This document shows positions 1-5,844 of a DNA stretch of 6,155 bases, in pieces. Under the pieces are notes generated by a model. It searched no databases and was not told the DNA's origin. It was given only the letters and a program-made list of their open reading frames with translations. Position 1 is the stretch's first letter, and the number at the start of each line of letters is the position of its first letter. Source of the stretch: Caldilineaceae bacterium (GTDB lineage Bacteria > Chloroflexota > Anaerolineae > Caldilineales > Caldilineaceae); the NCBI GenBank assembly GCA_012032975.1, contig JAAUPU010000203.1:1-6155 (forward strand). The letters are read 5' to 3'. The translations under genes were made by a program, and so were the position numbers.

Positions 1-549
1 CCACGGGAAGTAGGGGCCTTGCGAAGCGTAGTTGGGCGTAAAACCGCGCGTCCAGAGCGGCACATCCAGCTCCTGGATCTGCGGCCAGTCGCGCACCGCG
101 CCATCGACCACGATGCCAATCCCGCCGCGGCCGATGTAGAAATAGCGCGCCAGCATCTCGCCCAGGCAGCCGTTGTGCATGCTGCCATAAGCCTGGATCA
201 CCAGCACATCGCCCGGCTGCACCGCCTCGAAGACGGCCCAGAGCGCGGTGCGTTTTTCCGCGCCCTCTTCCGAGCGGGTGTTGAGCAGGTCCTCGCGCTT
301 GGGCATGAATTGCAGCGTCACCGCGGGGCCGACGACCTTGGCCCCCTTCTTGCGCGGCAACGGTCCTTCGATGAACGACTGGCTGATGCCGATCTTGTGC
401 AGCGTTGCACTGGCGTTGGCGCTGCCGACTTCGTAGAGCTGCTCGATGAGCGCGGGGTCGGGACGGGCAAAGTCGTCGCCGTGGATGGGCAACTGTGCGG
501 TGATCGCCGGCGCCGGCAGTTCGGCGAGAATGGGATAGTCGTTGGCCAT
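1..549 (-). CDS. RraA-family protein (HMG/CHA aldolase-like), partial at left edge
   Basis: The gene starts at an ATG on the minus strand (549-547) and stays open for 183 codons to the window edge, so the C-terminus is missing. The start is supported by an AGGAG Shine-Dalgarno sequence (557-561) seven bases upstream. The RraA signature is clear: a GCLGEMLA segment near residues 127-134, followed by GGIGIVVDGAVRD near residues 141-153, with the D-G-x-x-R-D residues that bind metal and substrate in this fold. RraA-fold proteins include 4-hydroxy-4-methyl-2-oxoglutarate/4-carboxy-4-hydroxy-2-oxoadipate aldolases, oxaloacetate decarboxylases and the RNase E regulator RraA. The long N-terminal extension (about 60 residues before the core) resembles the longer aldolase-like branch often misnamed dimethylmenaquinone methyltransferase. 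An enolase-superfamily gene two genes upstream supports a catabolic aldolase or decarboxylase role over RNase control. No indel is visible. Family assignment is firm; the substrate is unknown. Confidence 0.85.
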   Translation of the reverse strand, partial: MANDYPILAELPAPAITAQLPIHGDDFARPDPALIEQLYEVGSANASATLHKIGISQSFIEGPLPRKKGAKVVGPAVTLQFMPKREDLLNTRSEEGAEKRTALWAVFEAVQPGDVLVIQAYGSMHNGCLGEMLARYFYIGRGGIGIVVDGAVRDWPQIQELDVPLWTRGFTPNYASQGPYFPW

Positions 550-556
550 GAGTTTT

Positions 557-561
557 CTCCT
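557..561 (-). promoter_or_regulatory. Shine-Dalgarno site of the RraA-family gene
   Basis: Read on the minus strand this is AGGAG, seven bases before the ATG at 549. It fixes the start of the RraA-like gene. The 69-base gap back to the acetyltransferase stop holds only a weak GGCGA/TCGCC hairpin (about 574-594) with no T-run, so there is no sign of a terminator and co-transcription is likely. Confidence 0.7.
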
Positions 562-618
562 GATTTTTGGTAGGGGCGATGAGACGCTTCGCCTGTTGTA
601 TTGCGCTTGTTTACTTGG

Positions 619-1140
619 TTACGATGGCAACCGCTGCCACCATTCGCTTCTGATCTCATACTGGTTGCGCGCCAGTTTCGGCTCGTACCCCAACAACCGA
701 AAACCACACTTTTCCAGCACGCGAGTGGACGCCTGATTATCTGGATGGGCGAACGCCCCTATTCTTGGCAGGCCGATGTCTTGAAAGCCAAATTCCAGGC
801 TGGCGCGTACCAGCTCCGTTGCCAATCCTCTACCCCAAAAGTGCGGATCGAAGAAATACGAAATCTCGACGCCCCAACCGGGATAGAACGGGTCGACGCC
901 CAGCCCACCCCATCCACAAAGGATGCCGGAATCGGTATGGACAGCGGCCCACGGCGCATAGCCAATCGTCGATTCGAGCTTGGCATAGGCGCGAATGTGG
1001 TCCGAAAACTCTTCGAGCGACGTGGCTGTGTAGGTGTATTTCATTGCCTGGTCATCGCTCTGGATGCGATAGAGGGCCTCGAAGTCATCCTCATGCAAAG
1101 GGCGTAATGTCAATTTCCTTGTCTGCATGACAGGCAACAT
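619..1140 (-). CDS. GNAT family N-acetyltransferase (RimJ/RimL type)
   Basis: This is a 173-residue cytoplasmic protein ending at TAA (621-619). I chose the ATG at 1140 over the internal ATG at 1128 because a strong GAGGAGG (1146-1152) lies five bases upstream of it. The N-terminus (TRKLTLRPLHEDDFEALYRI, residues 7-26) is the first strand and helix typical of the Acetyltransf_3 (RimJ/RimL) group. The acetyl-CoA pyrophosphate loop is visible as FWGRGLATEL near residue 117, followed by AHPDNQASTRVLEKCGF, the late GNAT motif with the conserved Asn, Ser and C-terminal Gly-Phe. Such proteins move an acetyl group from acetyl-CoA to a protein N-terminus, an antibiotic or a small amine; the acceptor here is unknown. 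The gene overlaps the 3' end of the dehydratase by 31 bases, suggesting translational coupling. Its link to sugar-acid catabolism is not obvious and it may be a passenger. Confidence 0.88.
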   Translation of the reverse strand: MLPVMQTRKLTLRPLHEDDFEALYRIQSDDQAMKYTYTATSLEEFSDHIRAYAKLESTIGYAPWAAVHTDSGILCGWGGLGVDPFYPGWGVEISYFFDPHFWGRGLATELVRASLEFGFQDIGLPRIGAFAHPDNQASTRVLEKCGFRLLGYEPKLARNQYEIRSEWWQRLPS

Positions 1141-2320
1141 GCGAACCTCCTCAGCCAAAAACGTTTCACATCCGTGCGGTGGGCGTCGACAAACGCCCAG
1201 TCGATCTCCACACCCAGTCCAGGGCCGTCCGGCACCGGCACATGGCCGTTGGCGTCGATGGCGTCCAGTTCGTCGCTGTAGTTGGTGTAGACTGGCGCGG
1301 AGGTGCTGGGCGCCTTGGGGTGGACGAGGCCCAGCTCGTAGTAGTTGGCGTTGCGCACCGCGGCCATGCAATGGCGCTGGGCCGGGCCGGGCGCGTGGAT
1401 CTCCACGTCGAGGCCGAAACCCTCCGCCGCGTGCGCGACCTTCATCGCGCCGGTGATGCCCATGTCGTAGGTTGGGTTGACGCGCATGTAGTCGGTGGCC
1501 TCGGCGAGCACCATGTCCACCTTGGGTTCCAGTGTGCGTACATGCTCGCCCATCAAGATCGGCGTCTTGATCAGCTGACGCAGCTTGCGATGGGCGTTGA
1601 AGGAGAGACCGCCATCTTTGAAGGGGTCTTCGTACCAGAGAAGTTGGCCTCGTCGCAGGCGCGGCCCACCTCCAGCGCGTCGGCGAAGGTCTCGTATTCA
1701 CAGGCCGGGTCGATCATCAGATGCATCTTGGGGCCGACCGCCTCGCGCACCTTGAGCACGTTGGCGACCTCGCGTTCGATGGGCGCATGGCTCCAGCCGT
1801 GGATCTTGAAGGCGCGGTAGCCCATCTCCTGGCATTGCACCGCAAAGTCGCCGAAGGCCTCCGGGCTGTCCAATCCGCCGTTTTCGTCGCCGTGATAGGT
1901 GGAGGCGTAGGCCGGCAGCGTCTTGCGATAGCCGCCCAGCAACTCCCAGACCGGCGCGTTGTAGAGCTTGCCGGCGATGTCCCAGAGCGCGCAATCGACC
2001 AGGCCGACGCTCATTCGGTCAAGCTTGCGCAGCCCCCGCTTGACGTCGTTGTAGATCAGCTCGCGTTCGAGCGGATTGCGCCCCAACAGATAATCGACAT
2101 ACATCTCCATCTGTGCGTAGTCGGCGTGCGAGCCACCGACAAACTCGCCCGTGATGCCCTGGTCGGTGTGGATCAGCAAGATGTAGGCCGAGCGCCGGAG
2201 CGTTGCGCCGGCTTTGTAGACCAGGTTGAAGCCGTTGTAGTAGTCATCGGGCGCCAAATCCTGGCTCTCCCATTCAATCTTCTGCACCTCGATCGCGGCG
2301 ATCTTGAGCTGGTTTCCCAT
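1110..2320 (-). CDS. Enolase-superfamily dehydratase/racemase (mandelate racemase group), with one-base frameshift
   Basis: Read through one missing base, this is a protein of about 403 residues, the usual family length. It starts at ATG 2320 (AGGGAG at 2333-2338, spacing 12). The N-terminal capping domain covers roughly residues 1-130 and a (beta/alpha)7-beta barrel follows. Visible catalytic residues: K172-x-H174 at the end of barrel strand 2; metal ligands D204 (in IDPACEY), E231 (in YEDP) and E259 (in GEHV); and a D277/H309 pair (in ATDYMRV and EIHAPG) matching the Asp-His acid-base dyad of mandelate racemase. The usual K-x-K is K-x-H here, which fits a dehydratase using H309 as base, though that is inference. 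Around 1637-1645 the minus strand reads AACTTCTCTGG where NFFWYEDP needs one more base. The first reading frame then fails after about 20 codons while the other carries all remaining motifs to the stop at 1110. The likely substrate is a sugar acid or related hydroxy-acid; it is unidentified. This looks like the first gene of an operon with the acetyltransferase and RraA-like genes. Confidence 0.85.
1146..1152 (-). promoter_or_regulatory. Shine-Dalgarno site choosing the acetyltransferase start
   Basis: On the minus strand this reads GAGGAGG, five bases before the ATG at 1140 and 17 bases before the alternative ATG at 1128. It lies inside the end of the upstream dehydratase gene. It decides the longer start and points to coupled translation of the overlapping pair. 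Confidence 0.75.
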
Positions 2321-2419
2321 TCGGCTTCTATTCTCCCTGCGTAGGTGGATGTGGAATTGGAGCGCTGCGCCCAGCACTTGACCTGATGACGGCGACGGCG
2401 GAGGCAAGGCGGCGCCAAA

Positions 2420-2449
2420 AGTATAACGTCGCGGGTCAGGCTTTGGCGA
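2420..2449 (-). promoter_or_regulatory. Candidate sigma-70 promoter for the dehydratase operon
   Basis: On the minus strand a TATACT box (2425-2420, five of six matches to TATAAT) follows a TCGCCA box (2449-2444, four of six to TTGACA) with an 18-base spacer. Transcription would start near 2413, giving a leader of about 93 bases before the ATG at 2320. The prediction rests on sequence match only. Confidence 0.35.
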
Positions 2450-2540
2450 ATCTCCCGGCCAACTTTGGCTGCTTCGGCAGGAATAATGTGGAGCGCAAAT
2501 GGATGGGCTGTCTGTCGTTCGTTCCAAAAATCACGAACTC

Positions 2541-2569
2541 TTGCACAACCGCGTCGGGTTTGTTACACT
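2541..2569 (+). promoter_or_regulatory. Candidate extended -10 promoter for the kinase-regulator operon
   Basis: A TTGCAC box (2541-2546) and a TACACT box (2564-2569) are exactly 17 bases apart, and the -10 box is preceded by TGT, giving an extended -10 (TGn). The -35 match is poor (three of six) but an extended -10 can compensate. Transcription would start near 2576, leaving a leader of about 190 bases that includes the inverted repeat at 2665-2733. Confidence 0.4.
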
Positions 2570-2664
2570 TCGCCCCATCTGAAGAGCGGTGGGTGAGCAG
2601 GCCAGAGTTGTCCAACAAGCCCTCACCCTCGGATGCAAACGAAATCCAGCAATTCACGATTTTG

Positions 2665-2733
2665 CTCACGCGAAGCCGCGAAGACGCAAAATTGAACTGG
2701 GACGGCTTCGCGTTTTTCGCGGCTTCGCGTGAG
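2665..2733. repeat. Inverted repeat with 18-bp perfect arms made of CGCGAAG units
   Basis: The arm 2665-2682 is the exact reverse complement of 2716-2733, with 33 bases between. The left arm is an 8-base-period array (CGCGAAG-C, CGCGAAG-A, CGCAAA-A). A second copy of the right-arm core, CGGCTTCGCG, sits at 2703-2712 and also at 2720-2729, so the left arm can pair with either copy, and CGCG-TTTTT-CGCG (2709-2721) can fold alone. No T-run follows on either strand, so this is not a standard intrinsic terminator. It resembles the intergenic CGCGAAG/CGCAAAG palindromes scattered through many environmental bacterial genomes; that comparison is from memory. It ends 31 bases before the kinase ATG. 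Confidence 0.8.
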
Positions 2734-2764
2734 ATATGTTGAGATTCGTGAAGTACTGAAATCT

Positions 2765-4317
2765 ATGGATAGTCGCGTACGTGAATGTGCCGGCCTTGAT
2801 GCCGACGATATCGACTTTCTGCACCGGGTGGAAGCGGGTCTTCGCATTACCGCGGATGTCAGCCGCGCCGACGCGCTGCTTTGCTGCTTACTGAAACCGC
2901 ATGAAGCGCTGGTTGTGCAACACGCTCTACCGCGCTCGATCTCGTCGCTCTACCGCGAGTCGGCGACGGGGCAAATTCTGCGGTCCGATGGGCAGCCCCT
3001 TCTCTTTCGGACATTCAACGGGGGCAGTGGCGGTCATCAGCAGAAGGAGACTCCGAACAGCGGCGCGCCGATCATCCAGGACGTTCAGCCGATCACCCGA
3101 GATGGCAAGCGCGTCATCGGCGCGCTACTCTTCGAAACCAACATGCTGGCCCACGAGCGACAGCGGCGGCGCAACCGCAGCTTTCGCCAGGCGGTGCTCT
3201 GGCTACAGCAGATGTGTCTGGCTGGCGAGCTGGAATCGACGCGTAATCTCAGTCGTTTCGGGCTGTACGACGGTATTTACCTGGTCGACCATCACCGCGT
3301 GATCACCTATATGAACGGCATTGCGGGCAACATGTTGCGTTCTATCGGTCTCATGGCCAACCTGCAGGGCAAACGGGTGGCCGAGCTAGAACCGGTCGAT
3401 GAAGAGATGGTGGAAAGCGCCTTCAGTTCTCGCCAGTGTCATGAGCAGCGCACAGAATCGATGATGGCCGCGTTTGGATCCGCAAGACGATTCCGCTCAC
3501 GCCCCGGTCCAACAACGCTCAGGATTTCTGGCTCAATTTGCCGTGGCTGGGCCAACGCAGCCCCGACGACGTTTCCTCGGTTCTGGTCTTGGTCCACAAT
3601 GCCACAGAGGCTGTGGAGAAACAGCGAGAACTGAATGTCAAGTCGGCGATCATTCAAGAGGTTCACCACCGGGTCAAGAACAATCTGCAGACCATCGCCG
3701 CCATGTTGCGCATCCAGGCGCGGCGCAGCGAGAGCGAAGAGACCAAACAAGCGCTGACCGGGGCAGTCAACCGCATCCTGAGCATGTCGGTGATCCATGA
3801 ATTTCTCAGCCAGGACGAACACCGCCCCATCAACATCCGCGACGTCTGCCAGCGGATCGCGGACCAGGTGACGCGTGTCGCCGCCAGCCCGGACCAGGAG
3901 ATCGACATCCGCGTCCAGGGGCCGACGATCCGGCTGCCAGCCAGCCAGGCCACGCCGATGGCGATGGTCGTCAACGAGCTGTTGCTCAACGCGCTTGAGC
4001 ATGGGTTGGCCGATGTGAACCAGGGCCAAATCCTGATCGAACTCGGCGATTTAGGCGATGCCGTTCAGATTGTGGTACAAGATGATGGCGCGGGTTTGCC
4101 GCCCGGTTTTGACCCAGAGCAGAGCAAGAGCCTGGGCCTTCAGATCGTGCATACGCTGGTCACCGATGACCTCAAAGGGGAGTTGCGACTGGAAACGGGC
4201 GCGACGTTAGAGCATCCAACCGATGGCGAACATATCGGCGGCGGAAAGGCTCTCTCGACCCAAATCGGGACACGCGCAATTGTCACATTCCCAAAACGTT
4301 CGCTGCGCGTGGATTGA
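2765..4317 (+). CDS. PdtaS-like sensor histidine kinase (HisKA_2), with one-base frameshift
   Basis: Read through one missing base this is about 517 residues, close to the roughly 500 of mycobacterial PdtaS. It has no membrane segment, so it is a cytoplasmic sensor. Order: an N-terminal GAF-like sensor of the H_kinase_N type (residues about 5-145, containing ITADVSRADALL and IGALLFETNM); a PAS domain (about 175-280, FGLYDGIYLVDHHRVITYMN and later VWIRKTIPL); the HisKA_2 dimerisation helix EVHHRVKNNLQTIAAMLR, with the likely phosphorylated His near residue 301; and an ATPase domain with N box (NELLLNALEHGL), G1 (DDGAGLPPGFD) and G2 (SLGLQIVHTLV). A segment rich in Gly, His and Thr (about 4201-4266) lengthens the end of the ATPase domain. 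I chose ATG 2765 over the in-frame GTG 2729, which lies inside the inverted repeat, because family homology begins just after 2765; the ribosome site is weak. The frame changes near 3455-3472: ESMMAAF in one frame, DDGRVWIRKT in the next. It probably phosphorylates the ANTAR regulator downstream. Confidence 0.88.
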
Positions 4318-4479
4318 GCGTGTCAATTGTCCGCAGGTGCCACACAGATTGGATGATTGGAAACTAGAGATCGGCTCCAGGGCCACGCTAATCTCAACGC
4401 TCCAATCTCAGTCGCCTGCGCAGCTTTCAGAATGGATGTCCTTCCTTGGACTTCACTCTTTCTCAAGGAGACGTAAAAC
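4318..4479 (+). other. Spacer between kinase and regulator with short direct and inverted repeats
   Basis: This is a 162-base gap in an otherwise tight gene row. AGATTGGA (4346-4353) is the exact reverse complement of TCCAATCT (4401-4408), and GATTGGA occurs twice (4347-4353 and 4355-4361), so two alternative stems can form with the same right arm. GCGTG (4318-4322) can pair with CACGC (4384-4388), and GGC-TCCAGG-GCC (about 4373-4384) is a three-base-pair stem with a six-base loop. No open frame or clear terminator is present. The segment could be a structured leader of the regulator mRNA, but no two-hairpin ANTAR target with an A1/G4 hexaloop is convincing by eye. Confidence 0.4.
4465..4470 (+). 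promoter_or_regulatory. Shine-Dalgarno site of the ANTAR regulator
   Basis: AAGGAG lies nine bases before the GTG at 4480. It supports the GTG start, from which the receiver domain begins immediately (ERTRVIIADDES), as expected for the family. Confidence 0.75.
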
Positions 4480-5062
4480 GTGGAACGAACACGGGTAATC
4501 ATTGCCGATGACGAATCGCTGATTCGCATGGACCTGCGCGAGATGCTGACGAATCTCGGCTATCTGGTCGTGGGCGACATCGGCGACGGGCGCAGCGCAG
4601 TCAACCTGGCGCGCGAGCTGCGCCCGGATGTGGTGATCATGGACATCAAAATGCCTGATCTGGATGGCATCGCCGCCGCAAAAATTCTCACCGAAGAACG
4701 CATCGCGCCGGTGGTGCTGCTCAGCGCCTACAGCCAGCAGGATCTGGTGCAGCGGGCGCGCGACGCAGGCGTGGCCGGCTATCTGGTCAAGCCCTTCCGC
4801 GAGAGCGACCTGACGCCCGCCATCGAAGTGGCGCTGGGCCGCTTCTCCGAATTTCGCGCGCTGGAGCGGGAACTGGACGATCTTCAAGAGGCGTTGGAGA
4901 CGCGCAAAGTGGTGGATCGCGCCAAGGGCATCCTATGGACAGCCAAGGATTGCAGCGAGTCGGAAGCGTTTCGACAAGATTCAGAAGATGAGCATGAACA
5001 ACCGCAAGTCCATGCGCACGGTGGCCGATGCGATCATCCTGGCGCATCAAGTCAGCGAATAG
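4480..5062 (+). CDS. PdtaR-like response regulator: receiver plus ANTAR RNA-binding domain, with three indels
   Basis: Corrected for indels this is about 193 residues, ending at TAG 5060-5062. The CheY-like receiver (residues 1-120) has the acidic pair D10/D11, phosphorylation site D55 (IMDIKMPD), S82 (LLSAYS) and K104 (LVKPF). A short coiled linker (about 122-142, ALERELDDLQEALETRK) leads to an ANTAR domain (about 135-190). ANTAR domains bind paired hexaloop hairpins in nascent RNA and prevent termination; dimerisation after phosphorylation activates them. The ANTAR coding region is damaged: a base seems missing at 4934/4935, an extra one lies near 4953 and another at about 4974. Restoring these turns WTAKDC into MDSQGL and gives the canonical order KGILMDSQGLSESEAFRKIQ, continuing as KMSMNNRKSMRTVADAIILA. 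As written, the main frame would run on to 5235 without ANTAR helices 2 and 3. The kinase upstream is the evident partner; the GT2 gene follows 15 bases later. Confidence 0.88.
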
Positions 5063-5066
5063 GGTT

Positions 5067-5070
5067 GGAG
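5067..5070 (+). promoter_or_regulatory. Shine-Dalgarno site of the GT2 glycosyltransferase
   Basis: GGAG lies seven bases before the GTG at 5078 and five bases after the regulator stop. It supports the GTG start, which puts the first GT2 strand (RLSIIIPVYNE) directly at the N-terminus. Confidence 0.7.
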
Positions 5071-5077
5071 CAAACCA

Positions 5078-5817
5078 GTGCGATTGTCGATCATCATCCC
5101 CGTCTACAACGAGCGCGCCACGCTCGAAGAGATCGTCCAGAGGGTGCGCTCGGTGGATTTGACCGTGAACCGCAACGGCGCCAACCCGCGACTGGCTGGT
5201 CCGGTCACGTTGCAACGGGAGATCGTGCTGGTTGACGATGGCTCAACCGACGGCTCGCGCGAGATTCTGGCTGCCTGGCGCGACCAGAACGAAGCGGACA
5301 TGCGCATCGTCTTTCACCCGCAAAACCGGGGCAAAGGTTCTGCGTTGCGCACCGGCTTTGAACATGCCAGCGGCGAAATCCTGGTCGCCAGGATGCCGAC
5401 CTGGAGTATGACCCGCGCGACTACGTTTTGCTCCTCGAACCGATTTTGGAGGGCCGCTCGGCAGTCATCTACGGCAGCCGTTTCATGGGCGGCCCTCGTT
5501 CAGCCATGAGCCTGAGCCACACCCTGGGCAACAAGATGCTTACCCTCTTCACCAATCTCCTCTACGGCACCTCACTGACCGACATGGAAACCTGCTACAA
5601 ATGTTTTCGCAGCGATGTGTTGGCCGGTGTGCAGTTGAAGAGCCGCGCGTTCGAGATCGAGCCGGAGATCACCGCCAAGATTCTGCGCCGCGGCTACACC
5701 ATTTTCGAGGTGCCCATCAGCTACAACGGGCGCGACTTTCACGAAGGCAAAAAGCTCAACTGGCGCGATGGCTTCAGCGCCGTGCGCACGCTGATCAAGT
5801 ATCGCTTCTTCGAATAG
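5078..5817 (+). CDS. GT2 family glycosyltransferase (polyprenyl-phosphate mannosyl/glucosyltransferase-like), with one-base frameshift
   Basis: Corrected, this is about 246 residues with no membrane helix, the size of soluble dolichyl-phosphate mannose synthase-like GT2 enzymes. These move a sugar from a nucleotide donor to a polyprenyl phosphate on the inner face of the membrane. Motifs in order: SIIIPVYNE (residues 4-12), VDDGSTDGS with D53/D54 for the nucleotide, NRGKGSALRTGFEHA, a QDADL metal-binding segment (about 105-109), YGSRFMGG, NLLYGTSLTDMETCYKCFR and RAFEIEPEITAKILRRGY. An extra loop of about 15 residues sits between the first helix and the DDGS strand (about 29-45). The frame breaks at 5388-5389: the sequence reads GTCGCCAGGATG, and one more C would give VAQDADLEYDP, suggesting a CCC run read as CC. 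Without correction the protein would stop before the acceptor-side half. The membrane glycosyltransferase that starts 18 bases later is a plausible user of its lipid-linked product. Confidence 0.87.
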
Positions 5818-5844
5818 CTCGTGGCGCTTTAGCTCGTGGCCATC
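5815..5844 (+). repeat. Two-copy 15-bp-period tandem repeat over stop and start codons
   Basis: TAGCTCGTGGC occurs at 5815-5825 and again at 5830-5840. The first TAG is the GT2 stop; each copy also carries a GTG (5821 and 5836) in the frame of the downstream gene. The GTG at 5821 meets the second copy's TAG after three codons, so only 5836 can open the long frame. Confidence 0.7.

Larger units (their letters stand above)
2321..2764. other. Divergent noncoding control region
   Basis: This 444-base stretch separates the start codons of the divergent dehydratase and kinase genes. Short open frames exist on both strands, but none shows a recognisable motif or a good ribosome site, and the longer ones run across the inverted repeat or into a known gene. 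It holds one candidate promoter per strand (2420-2449 minus, 2541-2569 plus) and the inverted repeat at 2665-2733. I see no tRNA, small protein gene or intrinsic terminator in it. Confidence 0.65.

Noticed and set aside
19..573. A 184-codon plus-strand open frame at the left edge
   Set aside because: It is antisense to the RraA-like gene, whose motifs and ribosome site are clear; its own product is Arg/Ala/His-rich with no motif.
1141..1701. A longer minus-strand frame that would extend the acetyltransferase to 360 residues as a fusion
   Set aside because: The upstream part is an off-frame reading of the dehydratase, Arg/His-rich and motif-free; the Shine-Dalgarno site at 1146-1152 sets the true start.
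1179..1820. A 213-codon plus-strand open frame
   Set aside because: It is antisense to the dehydratase and reflects the high GC third positions of that gene.
2436..2669. A 77-codon minus-strand open frame in the divergent region
   Set aside because: No recognisable motif or good ribosome site; it covers the predicted plus-strand promoter, and its composition is unconvincing.
2665..2733. The strong inverted repeat as an intrinsic terminator
   Set aside because: No U-tract follows the stem on either strand, and it sits before a start codon rather than after a gene.
2665..2733. The same repeat as an insertion sequence or a MITE with target duplication
   Set aside because: It has no transposase and I see no matching short duplication in the flanks; it remains a repeat of unknown origin.
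3439..4029. A 196-codon minus-strand open frame across the kinase
   Set aside because: It is antisense to the HisKA_2 and ATPase motifs, which are unmistakable on the plus strand.
4936..4978. Programmed frameshifting in the ANTAR gene
   Set aside because: There is no slippery heptamer with a downstream stem, and three separate shifts of both signs are needed; the same kind of indel appears in neighbouring unrelated genes.
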